DNA of 64,000 nucleotides from NCBI RefSeq assembly GCF_037325665.1, contig NC_090260.1, positions 54,348,649 to 54,412,648 on the forward strand. Direction: 5' to 3'. How positions within the stretch are numbered: position 1 is the stretch's first letter; every line of letters starts with the position of its first letter. Positions 1 to 10,389 of the stretch are shown in pieces. The stretch is from Littorina saxatilis. Taxonomy: Eukaryota; Mollusca; Gastropoda; Littorinimorpha; Littorinidae. The translations under genes were made by a program, and so were the position numbers. The notes under the pieces are model-generated. The model had not been told where the DNA came from. It made no database searches and saw nothing but the letters and a program-made list of their open reading frames with translations.

Positions 1-217
1 TACCCTATTTGTATAAAATATAATTAAAGATTATCAAGATAAGTGTTGAAGCTATCACTTGTTCGCCATGTTTTGCTATCTGAATGTGTATTGATTATAA
101 GTTCAAGAACGTGTCCATAAGCAATCTGCTTGTTAACGTTCTCAATGTTGTTATTGTTTGAAACGTGTGTATGAGAATTTGAATAAACACGCTTAAACCA
201 AAAAAGAACCCTCCGCA
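1..217. other. AT-rich stretch without gene
   Basis: No coding region, RNA gene or repeat recognised. Short open frames here have no family resemblance. It adjoins the broken end of the Tc1-type transposase remnant. Confidence 0.6.
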
Positions 218-664
218 CCTAACCCTAACCCCGCAGTCCCGATTGCGCCAGTGGGCATGCTGCTGGGCCCAGCCCAGACGATCCAGGCGATGCTGAGCTG
301 TCAAGACAGGACGTAGAGCAGGACGCCGATTTACCAGGTTCTACCCACCAAGGCGTCGGCGTACAGTTCTGGCACTGACGGGGCGTCCATGTACCCCGAT
401 TGTGTTACGGGCTGTGTTGGCGGCAGTTTCGAATGGATCTCGCTGGTGTTGATGGACAAGATGGCGATCTTGACGGGCTGTTGTTACCCGGGGTCTGCCA
501 CGTCTTGGTAAGTCGCAGGTACTGTTAGTAGCATGAAAACGTTGCTGCAGGCGATAAGCCGTGGTGACATTTACTCCAAATGCCCTAGCAACTTGCTGAA
601 CTGATTGTCCGGCATCAAGTCTTCCGATCGCCTGTTGGCGCTTCTCTGGTGATAGTCTCGGCAT
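218..664 (-). pseudogene. Tc1/mariner transposase, N-terminal remnant
   Basis: This is the amino-terminal third of a Tc1-type transposase, the enzyme that cuts and pastes a DNA transposon. It starts MPRLSPEKRQQAIGRL at 664. Residues about 5-45 form a first helix-turn-helix (QSVQQVARAFGVNVTTAYRL), followed by the GRPR linker (RRGRPRVTT) and a second helix-turn-helix up to about residue 107. An in-frame TAG follows VRRRLGG. The same frame then continues as recognisable transposase (TAQHRLDRLGWAQQHAHWRN) as far as NRDCG near 232, where similarity stops. The family normally has about 340 residues and a DDE catalytic domain; nearly all of that domain is missing. The remnant is therefore inactive. 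It ends against a short CCTAACCCTAACCCC stretch. No terminal inverted repeat was identified. Confidence 0.85.
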
Positions 665-952
665 CGCGCCTGTGTCGCAGAAATGAATGTTGTAACAGTT
701 TTGTGAGTACGCTACAGCTTTGCCTGAACACTCTGAACACGAAAAGCTGCTTTTTCACATTTTGTACGTGCTGAAAGTGGTCCCCATGACGGTTTGGGAT
801 CCCCGTCAACAAGACCTCGCGTGTGACCCAGATAACGGCAAACACGGTTCTGACAAGATAAGACCGCTAAAACAACACGTGCAGAACATGGTAGTATCAT
901 GCTTTTCTTTTTGTTTCAAGTCCACAAAGGTTTAATTAACCCATCCTTTGTT
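665..952. other. non-coding, nothing recognised
   Basis: The part next to 664 could be the 5' leader of the Tc1 remnant. No terminal inverted repeat, gene or RNA was recognised. Confidence 0.5.
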
Positions 953-965
953 TGCGTTTCTTTTG

Positions 966-1440
966 TTTGTTTGTTTGTTTATTTGTTGCTTAACGTCCAG
1001 CCGACTACGCAGAGCCATATCAGGACGAGGAAGGGGGGGATGAAGGGGGCCACTTGTCAAGCGATTCCTGTTTACAAATGCACTAACCCATTACTTGTGT
1101 CCCAGCAGGCTTTAGTAAAACTAAATTAATACCTACTGGAAGATTACCAGTTTCCAGTATGTTAAAATTGGCTTAACCTATCTACTGCTGGACTTACATC
1201 AGAACACTAACAGATTAAACTATACATGAATCGCGAGACAAGCGGCAAGAGAAGAGATTTTTGGAAAAAATACAGGTGAATGAGCAAGAAGGCAGAAAAA
1301 AGAAAAGAATTCATGAAGAAAAAGAGAGCATGACAGGAAAGAGGAACCAAAAATCTACCTAACAGCAAACTAGAAAGCTCCTGCGGTTCCAAAAACAGGA
1401 GGGGCCTTTAATTTCATAACCGCAGTGCCCCACTGCGGGA
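966..1440 (-). mobile_element. SINE-like retroposon with 13-bp target-site duplication
   Basis: The element is bounded by the direct repeat TGCGTTTCTTTTG at 953-965 and 1441-1453, so it is a single retroposition event. On the minus strand it begins with a GC-rich palindrome (CCGCAGTGGGGCACTGCGG). It ends with GACGTTAAGCAACAAATAAA followed by (CAAA) repeats, a tail style common in mollusc retroposons. It has no protein-coding capacity. I cannot tell from one copy whether it is a SINE or a 5'-truncated LINE. A second version of the tail motif occurs at 59150-59187. Confidence 0.8.
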
Positions 1441-1453
1441 TGCGTTTCTTTTG

Positions 1454-1816
1454 CCTCCGAGTTATATGATATGTTTGGATTAAATACACGCTCAGAAAGT
1501 TAAAACGAAGAGAGGTACAGAAAAGCGTGCTATGCATCACAGCGCGACCATTACCGCATTATTCTGGCTTGTCGATTTCACTGCCTTTGCCACGAGCGGT
1601 GGACTGACGAAACTACGAGTATGCGGTCTTGGTGAATACATGCAGTGCGTTCAGTTTCATTCTGTGAGTTCCACAGCTGGACTAAATGTAGTAATTTCGC
1701 CTTACGCGCGACTTGTTTTTCTTATGAGCGTGACGATAATATTTGTATGTATGATTTTGTTTCCTCTACACAGACAAGATAAGGACACAGTCAGTATGAA
1801 TGCAGCCATACATGTT
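1454..1816. other. non-coding, nothing recognised
   Basis: The open frame 1532-1909 runs into the adjacent LTR and has no recognisable domain. I see no gene here. Confidence 0.5.
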
Positions 1817-1854
1817 GCATGCTATTGTGTAAAACTGTCAGAACATGTTGTATG
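1817..1854. repeat. short ~33-bp tandem repeat, left of LTR insertion
   Basis: About one unit containing ATGCTATTGTGTAAAACTGT and ending in TATG. The same unit resumes at 7825 on the other side of the LTR element, followed by a diverged unit to about 7885. The retroelement therefore inserted into a pre-existing two- to three-copy tandem repeat. Confidence 0.8.
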
Positions 1855-3346
1855 TGTGAGCTTGGGAACGACAGTTACGGTACACATGCACTTTTGTGCA
1901 TCCGTGTGAACTCGTGGTACCTCTGTGCTATCGAGGATTCAAACCTGTACTATCGGGGATCCATTAAGGTTTCCGAGACTGTGTTTTGTTTCTATTGAAT
2001 TGGTCTCGCGGAAGAGCCGATTCTAAAATTTGCATAGGTAAAACGATCGCTTTTTTGGTACAAGCCTCTGGAGTAAATTTTGTGATTAATGTTTTTGTGA
2101 ACAAGAAACAATTGACAGGTGGCTTTATTCCATCTCCCTTTTTCCCTCCGCCGCGATGTAAATTTGAATAGTTGAAGGTGACGTTAGACACCAACTAAAG
2201 AAAGTGGGGGTGCCCGACACCCCTCGAGTCGAATATGTGTTAACCTTGTGACGCCGGCGCGCAGGATGTGGCCGCTAAAACTGTCTGTTTGCTTGGAACT
2301 TTGGAGTGAAGACAACCTATATTTTTTGTGGTGTGTTTTCTGGACGCCTTGTGTGACATGTCTGTCACAGGCTGAAATCCTTTGGGATGTGAGGAATTCT
2401 TTTGCTGGTAGGTTAATACAATTTTCTTTCTGTAAATGGGTAAGCAGTGAGAAGAATAGTATGCTGCTTGGGGAAAGGATTTATTTGAATGTTCAAGTAG
2501 ATTGTTTTGTGAGTTGGAATGTTTGGGAAGACTTTTGTTTGTTGAATGCTTTAAAAAACCGTTGTTTGAGAGAACGGTATTGTAGGCATGTTATTTGGTA
2601 GGAATGATGTGTTTTGTTGTTCAACGAGTTAGTTTGTGGTAGTTGAAATTGTTGATTTGTTTACGTATGCTTACGGCGTGCATTCTGTGCTTTGCAGGAT
2701 GTCGGTGTGTGCGACGGGGTTCTTTCTAGAGGGTTCTTTTTCTTTCTAGAGGGGTGTAGTTAGATTCAGTTAGTTCTTTTTTAGCTGGGTTCAGTAGACG
2801 GTTTTTTTAGCTGGTTTCAGTAGACTAGGTTTTACGGGTTTTCGTAGATGGGTTTCTAGCTAGGTTTTCGTAGACTAGATTTCGTTAGAGGGGAGCAGTT
2901 AGTTTTAGTGGAGGGATTTTGGTCAGGTTTTGTTAGAGTTTTTGTAGATTTGGTTTTTTTTGAAGAATTGTTTTTAGGTTGTTTTTTAGATTTCGTTTGT
3001 TTTAGATTAGAGTCTCATTGTGGTTTTTTTGGATTAAAGTTGAGAGTGAGGATTTAGAGTAGAGTGTAGTTTGGGGGAAGGATTTAGTGTGTTTTTAAAG
3101 GGTAGCTTTAGAGGGAGAATTTAGAATGTAGTTTTAGAGTGAAGAGTTGAGAGCGTTGTTTTTTTGGAGTTGTTTAGTCCTATAGTAATACATTGAAAGT
3201 TTTGTATTTGAAAGTAAACCCCCGTTATCCCACACATTCCCCTTTTCATCTTTTGGAATAAAAGAACCTGTTAATATAACTTGTGTCGTTTGCTTGAGTG
3301 TTTGAGCTCGGTAAGAAAGAGTAAAGTAAATTGGCACTCGGTTACA
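1855..3346 (+). repeat. 5' LTR of the LARD-like element
   Basis: Starts TGTGAG and ends TTACA. AATAAA near 3257 is a candidate polyadenylation signal. Positions 2170-2203 (GTGACGTTAGACACCAACTA and following) resemble the tail of the mollusc retroposons seen at 966 and 59150. The second half is strikingly poor in C on this strand, with many TTTAG/GGTTT motifs. Confidence 0.85.
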
Positions 3347-3984
3347 TTTGGCGCTGCGGAGCAAGGGTGGGTAGGGGGTGTTACTGCTAGGCTAGGATAA
3401 GAGTAGGTTAGGGGACCCCGTCGCACAGGGAGAGGATGGCAGGCATGCAGTCCGGACGCGGGCTGGTGTGGAGGAGACAGGCGTGTGAGAAGTTGGAGGG
3501 AGTCCGGGCGTGACGTTGACGGATGCGGCTTTGTAGTCAACATTGCCTTTTAGTTTGTTAATCCGTGGAAGAAAGGATTACAGTGATTAACATTTCTTTT
3601 TACTCTGTTAGTCCACAGAAGGACTTCAGTGATTAACATTTCTTCGGACGTTTGTGAAAGACTGTTTGCACACCGTGCAAAGAGACAGAGTTGGGGAGTG
3701 GACCATCCCTGGAAGAGTGTGTTTGATTATGTTGTGTTGATTTGATATTATGACGGACACATGTGTAGTATGTTTGATCATGCTACATAACATGGTGATG
3801 TGATGTGATTACTAACACTTGTGGTTGTATGTATGGGTGTTAGTGTGGTTTTTGTTGCAAGCCGTGTGCTTGGGGCGTGAGTTATGCGCTTGCCGGTTAA
3901 TTTGTTTCAAGGATCGAAACATGGTGAACAACATTTATATGTTGAAATACCGTCATATCAGACGTATCAAACATATCAAACATA

Positions 3985-4110
3985 TTGCGAAGGAAGGAAG
4001 GATTGTGAAGGAAGGAAGGATTGTGAAGGAAGGAAGGATAGTGAAGGAAGGAAGGAAGGATTGTGAAGGAAGGAAGGATAGTGAAGGAAGGAAGGAGAGT
4101 GATGGTGAAG
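3985..4110 (+). repeat. purine-strand minisatellite (GAAGGAAGG)n
   Basis: Units of about 18 bp built from GAAGGAAGGAAGGATTGT, nearly pure purine on the plus strand, inside the LARD-like element. The repeating peptide reading (KEGRIV) is a by-product of an 18-bp unit. Confidence 0.85.
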
Positions 4111-4278
4111 AAGAGAAGGATATAATTATATACATATTATTAAACTTCATATACTGTAGTCAGGGTGCTGGGACGCATTCAAACTTGCATCATTTACCAC
4201 AAGGACGCCCAGTTGGTGGTGGTATTTGACGGGTTTTATGTTGTCTATAGCCGGTAGACTACGCAAACATATTCTGTG

Positions 4279-4600
4279 CATGGCGTCTCCAGCCTCGTAC
4301 GCCTCAGGAGCAAAGTATGCTACCTGTAAGGGATTAGATAACCTTTTTCTACCTTTTTGCTCTCTGCTATCGTTTGGTTTGTCTTTACTGTCTTCTCCGC
4401 TCCCACTTTTTAATTCTCTTGACTGCATTTTTTTAGGGATTCATTGGTTTGAGCATGGCGTCTCCAGCCTCGTACGCCTCAGGAGCAAAGTATGCTACCT
4501 GTAAGGGATTAGATATCTTTTTCTACCTTTTTGCTCTCTGCTGTCGTTTGGTTTGTCTTTACTGTATTCTCCGCTCTCACTTTTACTGTTTCTGTTCTAA
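4279..4600 (+). repeat. 175-bp tandem duplication
   Basis: The segment starting CATGGCGTCTCCAGCCTCG at 4279 recurs at 4454 with few differences. Both copies run through a pyrimidine-rich second half. No function recognised. Confidence 0.8.
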
Positions 4601-4865
4601 CTTTCTATTTTTCTTGGTGGTATTTTTTAGAATTTGAGTTCTAGCACTGACTGATGTCTTTGTTTGAAGGCAGTGTGTACACTGGTTTTGTTTATTAGAG
4701 TTAATATTAGTGGATTTTTGAAATAGATTCTGAAGGATTGTATGGTTGCCTATGAATACTCCTGTTGAATAGTTTAATTGTGATGAGTGTGACATTAGGT
4801 TATTGCTGATTTTTGACTAAAGGTTTGATATTCTGGGTGAGTTTTAAGGACTTCCAGTTTTTGAC

Positions 4866-5757
4866 TCACATGCGAAGCAAAAGTGAGTCTATGTACTCAC
4901 CCGAGTCGTCCGTCCGTCCGTCCGTCCGGACGTCCGTCCGGAAAACTTTAACGTTGGATATTTCTTGGACACTATTCAGTCTATCAGTACCAAATTTGGC
5001 AAGATGGTGTATGATGACAAGGCCCCAAAAAACATACATAGCATCTTGACCTTGCTTCAAGGTCAAGGTCGCAGGGGCCATAAATGTTGTCTAAAAACCA
5101 GCTATTTTTCACATTTTTCGCATTTTCTCTGAAGTTTTTGAGATTCAATACCTCACCTATATATGATTTATAGGGCAAAGTAAGCCCCATCTTTTGATAC
5201 CAGTTTGGTTTACCTTGCTTCAAGGTCAAGGTCACAGGAGCTCTTCAAAGTTGGATTGTATACATATTTTGAAGTGACCTTGACCCTGAACTATGGAAGA
5301 TAACTGTTTCAAACTTAAAAATTATGTGGGGCACATGTTCTGCTTTCATCGTGAGACACATTTGGTCACATATGATCAAGGTCAAGGTCACTTTGACCCT
5401 TATAAAATGTGACCAAAATAAGGTACTTACTTACTTACTGCCTTTCACGCCTGGTGGCGTGTAGGGCAGCCAAAATAAGGTAGTGAACCACTAAAAGTGA
5501 CCATATTTCATGGTAGAAAGAGCCAATAAGCACCATTGTACTTCCTATGTCTTGAATTAACAGCTTTGTGTTGCATGACCTTGGATGACTTTGACCTTGG
5601 GTCAAGGTCACATGTATTTTGGTAGGAAAATGTGTAAAGCAGTTCTTAGTGTATGATGTCATTGCTAGGTTTAGTTATTTGACCTTGACCCTGAAGGTCA
5701 AGGTCATGTAAAGGGCAAGGTCAAGCATGTGAGTCGTATGGGCTTTGCCCTTCTTGT
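4866..5757. mobile_element. nested short element rich in nuclear-receptor half-sites
   Basis: A non-coding repeat with inverted ends, GACTCACATGC at the left (~4863) and its complement GCATGTGAGTC at the right (~5724). A (CGTC)n stretch lies near the left end and a GGGCTTTGCCC hairpin near the right end. It contains at least six clusters of AGGTCA half-sites on either strand, including two exact TCAAGGTCAAGGTCA copies at 5220-5234 and 5376-5390. Exact outer boundaries and target duplication could not be fixed. It looks like a non-autonomous DNA element. Confidence 0.6.
5426..5469 (-). mobile_element. 44-bp micro-retroposon with 13-bp target duplication
   Basis: The insert is flanked by CCAAAATAAGGTA at 5413-5425 and 5470-5482. 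On the minus strand it reads ...CACCAGGCGTGAAAGGCAG and ends in (TAAG)n. It is therefore the extreme 3' tail of a retroposon, 5'-truncated to 44 bp. It sits inside the nuclear-receptor-site element. Confidence 0.8.
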
Positions 5758-6329
5758 TTTCATTGCCTTGGCAAGTGGTCATTTTGTTAGTTTGAGAAGA
5801 TTGTGTTGCCAAGTACAGTTGGGATACAAAGAGGGGACATGCATTGATAAATCGTAAAGGTTGTCAGTATTTTGTTCTGATGTATGCTCAAGAGAGATCA
5901 GATGCTTTGATAAATCGTAAAGATTGTCAACATTTTGTTCTGATGTATGCTCAAGAGAGATAAAATATTTGATAAGTCGTAAAGATTATCATTATTGGTT
6001 ATCTGGCAAGTGGTGAACATAATTCTTTGTAAAGTGAACCATGGAACTGCCTCTGTTAAAGATGAGTTGTGATTTTTTGTCAACTTGTGTGAGTTGGATG
6101 TCGACAGGAGATGTGATTATTGGCACTGGAAGGATTATGTGAAATGTGTATTTCAGAACATTTAATTTTAGAGAAATATTGTATTAGTCAGTTGATGATT
6201 GTTTTTGTGTGAAAGTTTTTGAAATGATTTGAGGATGGAGAATATTATGTTCTTGGGAGGTTAAATATTTTTTTGAATTTTTCTGATTCTGGCATGTCGC
6301 CAGGAGACGACAGTCTAAGTTGGGGAGGA

Positions 6330-7824
6330 TGTGAGCTTGGGAACGACAGTTACGGTACACATGCACTTTTGTGCATCCGTGTGAACTCGTGGTACCTCTG
6401 TGCTATCGAGGATTCAAACCTGTACTATCGGGGATCCATTAAGGTTTCCGAGACTGTGTTTTGTTTCTATTGAATTGGTCTCGCGGAAGAGCCGATTCTA
6501 AAATTTGCATAGGTAAAACGATCGCTTTTTTGGTACAAGCCTCTGGAGTAAATTTTGTGATTAATGTTTTTGTGAACAAGAAACAATTGACAGGTGGCTT
6601 TATTCCATCTCCCTTTTTCCCTCCGCCGCGATGTAAATTTGAATAGTTGAAGGTGACGTTAGACACCAACTAAAGAAAGTGGGGGTGCCCGACACCCCTC
6701 GAGTCGAATATGTGTTAATCTTGTGACGCCGGCGCGCAGGATGTGGTCGCTAAAACTGTCTTTCTGCTTGGAACTTTGGAGTGAAGACAACCTATATTTT
6801 TTGTGGTGTGTTTTCTGGACGCCTTGTGTGACATGTCTGTCACAGGCTGAAATCCTTTGGGATGTGAGGAATTCTTTTGTTGGTAGGTTAATACAATTTT
6901 CTTTCTGTAAATGGGTAAGCAGTGAGAAGAATAGTATGCTGCTTGGGGAAAGGATTTATTTGAATGTTCAAGTAGATTGTTTTGTGAGTTGGAATGTTTG
7001 GGAAGACTTTTGTTTGTTGAATGCTTTAGAAAACCGTTGTTTGAGAGAACGGTATTGTAGGCATGTTATTTGGTAGGAATGATGTGTTTTGTTGTTCAAC
7101 GAGTTAGTTTGTGGTAGTTGAAATTGTTGATTTGTTTACGTATGCTTACGGCGTGCATTCTGTGCTTTGCAGGATGGTTGAGTGTGCGACGGGGTTCTTT
7201 CTAGATGGTTCTTTTTCTTTCTAGAGGGGTATAGTTAGATTCAGTTAGTTCTTTTTTAGCTGGGTTCAGTGGACGGGTTTTTAGCTGGTTTCAGTAGACT
7301 AGGTTTTACGGGTTTTCGTAGATGGGTTTCTAGCTAGGTTTTCGTAGACTAGATTTTGTTAGAGGGGAGCAGTTAGTTTTAGTGGAGGGATTTTGGTCAG
7401 GTTTTGTTAGAGTTTTTGTAGATTTGGTTTTTTTTAAGAATTGTTTTTAGGTTGATTTTTTTAGATTTCGTTTGTTTTAGATTAGAGTCTCATTGTGGTT
7501 TTTTTGGATTAAAGTTGAGAGTGAGGATTTAGAGTAGAGTGTAGTTTGGGGGAAGGATTTAGTGTGTTTTTTGAAGGGTAGCTTTAGAGGGAGAATTTAG
7601 AATGTAGTTTTAGAGTGAAGAGTTGAGAGCGTTGGTTTTTTTTGGAGTTGTTTATTCCTATAGTAATACATTGAAAGTTTTGTATTTGAAAGTAAACCCC
7701 CGTTATCCCACACATTCCCCTCTTCATCGTATGGAATAAAAGAACCTGGTAATATAACTTGTGTCGTTTGCTTGAGTGTTTGAGCTCAGTAAGAAAGAGT
7801 AAAGTAAATTGGCACTCGGTTACA
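6330..7824 (+). repeat. 3' LTR of the LARD-like element
   Basis: Direct repeat of 1855-3346, about 98% identical by eye, with the same TG...CA ends. It is followed directly by the TATG duplication and the resumed ~33-bp tandem unit. Confidence 0.85.
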
Positions 7825-7885
7825 TATGCTATTGTGTAAAACTGTCAGAACATGAATACTATTGTGTATAACTATCAGAACAGTA
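7825..7885. repeat. ~33-bp tandem repeat, right of LTR insertion
   Basis: Two units (the first matching 1817-1847, the second diverged, containing ACTATTGTGTATAACTATCA). Together with 1817-1854 they reconstruct the host tandem repeat that was the insertion target. Confidence 0.75.
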
Positions 7886-7947
7886 TTTGAAGGACAGGTC
7901 TTTGCGAAACTAGGGGTGAGTTTGTGGCACAACTCAAGGTAACACAC

Positions 7948-8155
7948 CTGTTCGTGGTGACCGTTCCACTCCCGTGTCAGTTGCTGGTGACACGGCTCCT
8001 GGGCGATGAACAGCTTGCTCCTGGTCAGCATGGCCAGCTGTAGCACGGACACCCCGCCCCACCAGAGACACTCCTTGTTGAGCAGGTCACGTGTCTTCTT
8101 CTCGTCCAGCTCGTTCGCTGCTTTGAGTGTGGCCACAGCCAGGTCCTCAAAGCGT
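7948..8155 (-). CDS. TRPM-like channel, exon (pre-membrane domain)
   Basis: A 208-bp exon with acceptor ...GATGTTGCAG and donor CAG|GTGTGTTACC. It starts with one base that completes an Arg codon with the previous exon, then encodes 69 codons and ends in phase 0. The peptide begins RFEDLAVATLKAANEL, continues through WWGGVSVLQLAMLTRSKLF and ends LTREWNGHHEQ. This is the signature TRPM block before the membrane region (family pattern: FExLAV, then WG..TCLQLA, then a LLT..W end). It holds no membrane helix. It is the most 3' exon visible. The LTR element at 1855-7824 lies only 124 bp beyond its donor, in the following intron. Confidence 0.85.
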
Positions 8156-8245
8156 CTGCAACATCCTAACACTTTAACACCTGCATTTGTAGTACAACAA
8201 TATTCAGCTGTCACCCCCCCCCCCCACACACACCCCTTCCCATAA

Positions 8246-8556
8246 CATAAACTCGCTGTTCGTCCGTGATGTGGTAGAGAGTGTTCTCACTTTCTCCATG
8301 ACTGTGTGGTACAGCAGTGCTACCCAAAAGGAAAAGACGGACCTGCAGAAAATCGTGAAAACAGCAGCAAGGGTGATAGGATGTGATCTGCCCTCACTAG
8401 ATTCCCTGTTCTCAGCTCGTGTCGTGAAGAAATCTCAGAACATCGACATACATGACCCCACGCACCCTGCATTCTGTCTGTTTCAACCCTTACCATCAGG
8501 TAGGCGGTTTCGAGCAATTAAAACCAGGACATGTCGATTCGGACAGAGTTTCCACT
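8246..8556 (+). pseudogene. LINE reverse-transcriptase C-terminal fragment in a TRPM intron
   Basis: The plus-strand reading NSLFVRDVVESVLTFSMTVW, then IVKTAARVIGCDLPSL, then LFQPLPSGRRFRAIKTRT is the conserved end of a non-LTR retrotransposon polymerase of the CR1/jockey-like type seen in many animal genomes. Both ends are truncated: there is no RT catalytic core, 3' UTR or tail. It occupies most of the 411-bp intron between exons 8567-8667 and 7948-8155. It ends about 10 nt from the donor at 8566, so the intron is largely LINE-derived. Confidence 0.8.
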
Positions 8557-8566
8557 GAGCACACAC

Positions 8567-8667
8567 CTGGCATAATCTTTCAGCTCCTTCTTGACGTCAA
8601 CATTTGTCTGTGTCTTCCTTATTCCCTGGTACACGGCACGTGCAAACAGTGCAGCCGCCATCTTGTC
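8567..8667 (-). CDS. TRPM-like channel, 101-bp exon
   Basis: Acceptor ...TGTATGTGTGCAG and donor GCCAG|GTGTGT. It starts in phase 0 and ends with two bases (AG) that join A of the next exon to make Arg. It encodes 33 residues beginning DKMAAALFARAVYQGI and ending VKKELKDYA. This corresponds to the helix of TRPM homology domain 4 that follows the FLWA...W segment. Confidence comes from the exact phase agreement with both neighbours and from the family pattern. The 49-bp satellite starts 36 nt upstream of its acceptor, so branch point and polypyrimidine tract must lie in a very short unique stretch or in the satellite itself. Confidence 0.82.
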
Positions 8668-10389
8668 CTGCACACATACAGCACATTTTGCTGACACACC
8701 TTGTGATGTCCTGATCAGAGGGCAGCATCTCACACAACATTAAAAGTGTGATTAATGTCCTGATCAGAGGGCAGCATCTCACGCAACATTAAAAGTATGG
8801 TTAATGTCCTGATCAGAGGGCAGCATCTCACACAACATTAAAAGTATGGATAATGTCCTGATCAGAGGGCAGCATCTCACACAACATTAAAAGTATGGTT
8901 AATGTCCTGATCAGAAGGCAGCATCTCACACAACATTAAAAGTATGGTTAATGTCCTGATCAGAGGGCAGCATCTCACGCAACATTAAAAGTATGGTTAA
9001 TGTCCTGATCAGAGGGCAGCATCTCACACAACATTAAAAGTATGGTTAATGTCCTGATCACAAGGCAGCATCTCACACACCATTAAAAGTATGGTTAATG
9101 TCCTGATCAGAGGGCAGCATCTCACACAACATTAAAAGTATGGTTAATGTCCTGATCAGGAGGCAGCATCTCACGCAACATTAAAAGTATGGTTAATGTC
9201 CTGATCAGAAGGCGGCATCTCACACAACATTAAAAGTATGGTTAATGTCCTGATCAGAAGGCGGCATCTCACACACCATTAAAAGTATGGTTAATGTCCT
9301 GATCAGGAGGCAGCATCTCACGCAACATTAAAAGTATGGTTAATGTCTTGATCAGAGGGCAGCATCTCACGCAACATTAAAAGTATGGTTAATGTCCTGA
9401 TCAGAAGGCAGCATCTCACGCAACATTAAAAGTATGGTTAATGTCCTGATCAGAAGGCAGCATCTCACGCAACGTTAAAAGTATGGTTAATGTCCTGATC
9501 AGAAGGCAGCATCTCACACAACATTAAAAGTATGGTTAATGTCCTGATCAGAAGCCAGCATCTCACACAACATTAAAAGTATGGTTAATGTCCTGATCAG
9601 AAGGCAGCATCCCACGCAACGTTAAAAGTATGGTTAATGTCCTGATCAGAGGGCAGCATCTCACACAACATTAAAAGTATGATTAATGTCCTGATAAGAG
9701 GGCGGCATCTCACACAACATTAAAAGTATGGTTAATGACCTGATCACAAGGCAGCATCTCACACACCATTAAAAGTATGATTAATGTCCTGATCAGAGGG
9801 CAGCATCTCACACAACATTAAAAGTATGATTAATGTCCTGATCAGAAGGCAGCATCTCACGCAACATTAAAAGTATGGATAATGTCCTGATCAGAGGGCA
9901 GCATCTCACGCAACATTAAAAGTATGATTAATGTCCTGATCAGAGGGCAGCATCTCACACAACATTAAAAGTGTGATTAATGTCCTGATCAGAGGGCAGC
10001 ATCTCACGCAACATTAAAAGTATGATTAATGTCCTGATCAGAGGGCAGCATCTCACGCAACATTAAAAGTATGGTTAATGTCCTGATCTGGAGGCAGCAT
10101 CTCACACAACATTAAAAGTATGGTTAATGTCCTGATCAGAGGGCAGCATCTCACACAACATTAAAAGTATGATTAATGTCCTGATCAGAGGGCAGCATCT
10201 CACGCAACATTAAAAGTATGGTTAATGTCCTGATCAGAGGGCAGCATCTCACACAACATTAAAAGTATGGTTAATGTCCTGATCACAAGGCAGCATCTCA
10301 CACAACATTAAAAGTATGGTTAATGTCCTGATCAGAGGGCAGCATCTCACACAACATTAAAAGTATGGATAATGTCCTGATCACAAGGC

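Larger units (their letters stand above)
1855..7824 (+). mobile_element. LTR retroelement with no recognisable proteins (LARD-like)
   Basis: The element has two ~1.49-kb direct repeats (1855-3346 and 6330-7824) beginning TGTGAG and ending TTACA. The flanking 4-bp duplication is TATG (1851-1854 and 7825-7828). Just inside the left repeat is a candidate primer-binding site (TGGCGCTGCGGAGCAAGGG, 3349-3367). A purine tract (TTGGGGAGGA) directly precedes the right repeat. The 2.98-kb interior shows no gag, protease, RT or integrase. It holds a purine minisatellite, a 175-bp tandem duplication and a nested short element. The LTRs differ at about 25 sites (about 98% identical), so insertion is fairly recent. 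Structure is whole, but mobilisation would need proteins supplied elsewhere. It lies in a TRPM intron, antisense to the gene. Confidence 0.85.

Noticed and set aside
1964-2601. Open frames inside the 1.49-kb LTRs, repeated at 6439-7076
   Set aside because: They are conserved between the two LTRs only because the LTRs are recent copies; no domain recognised.
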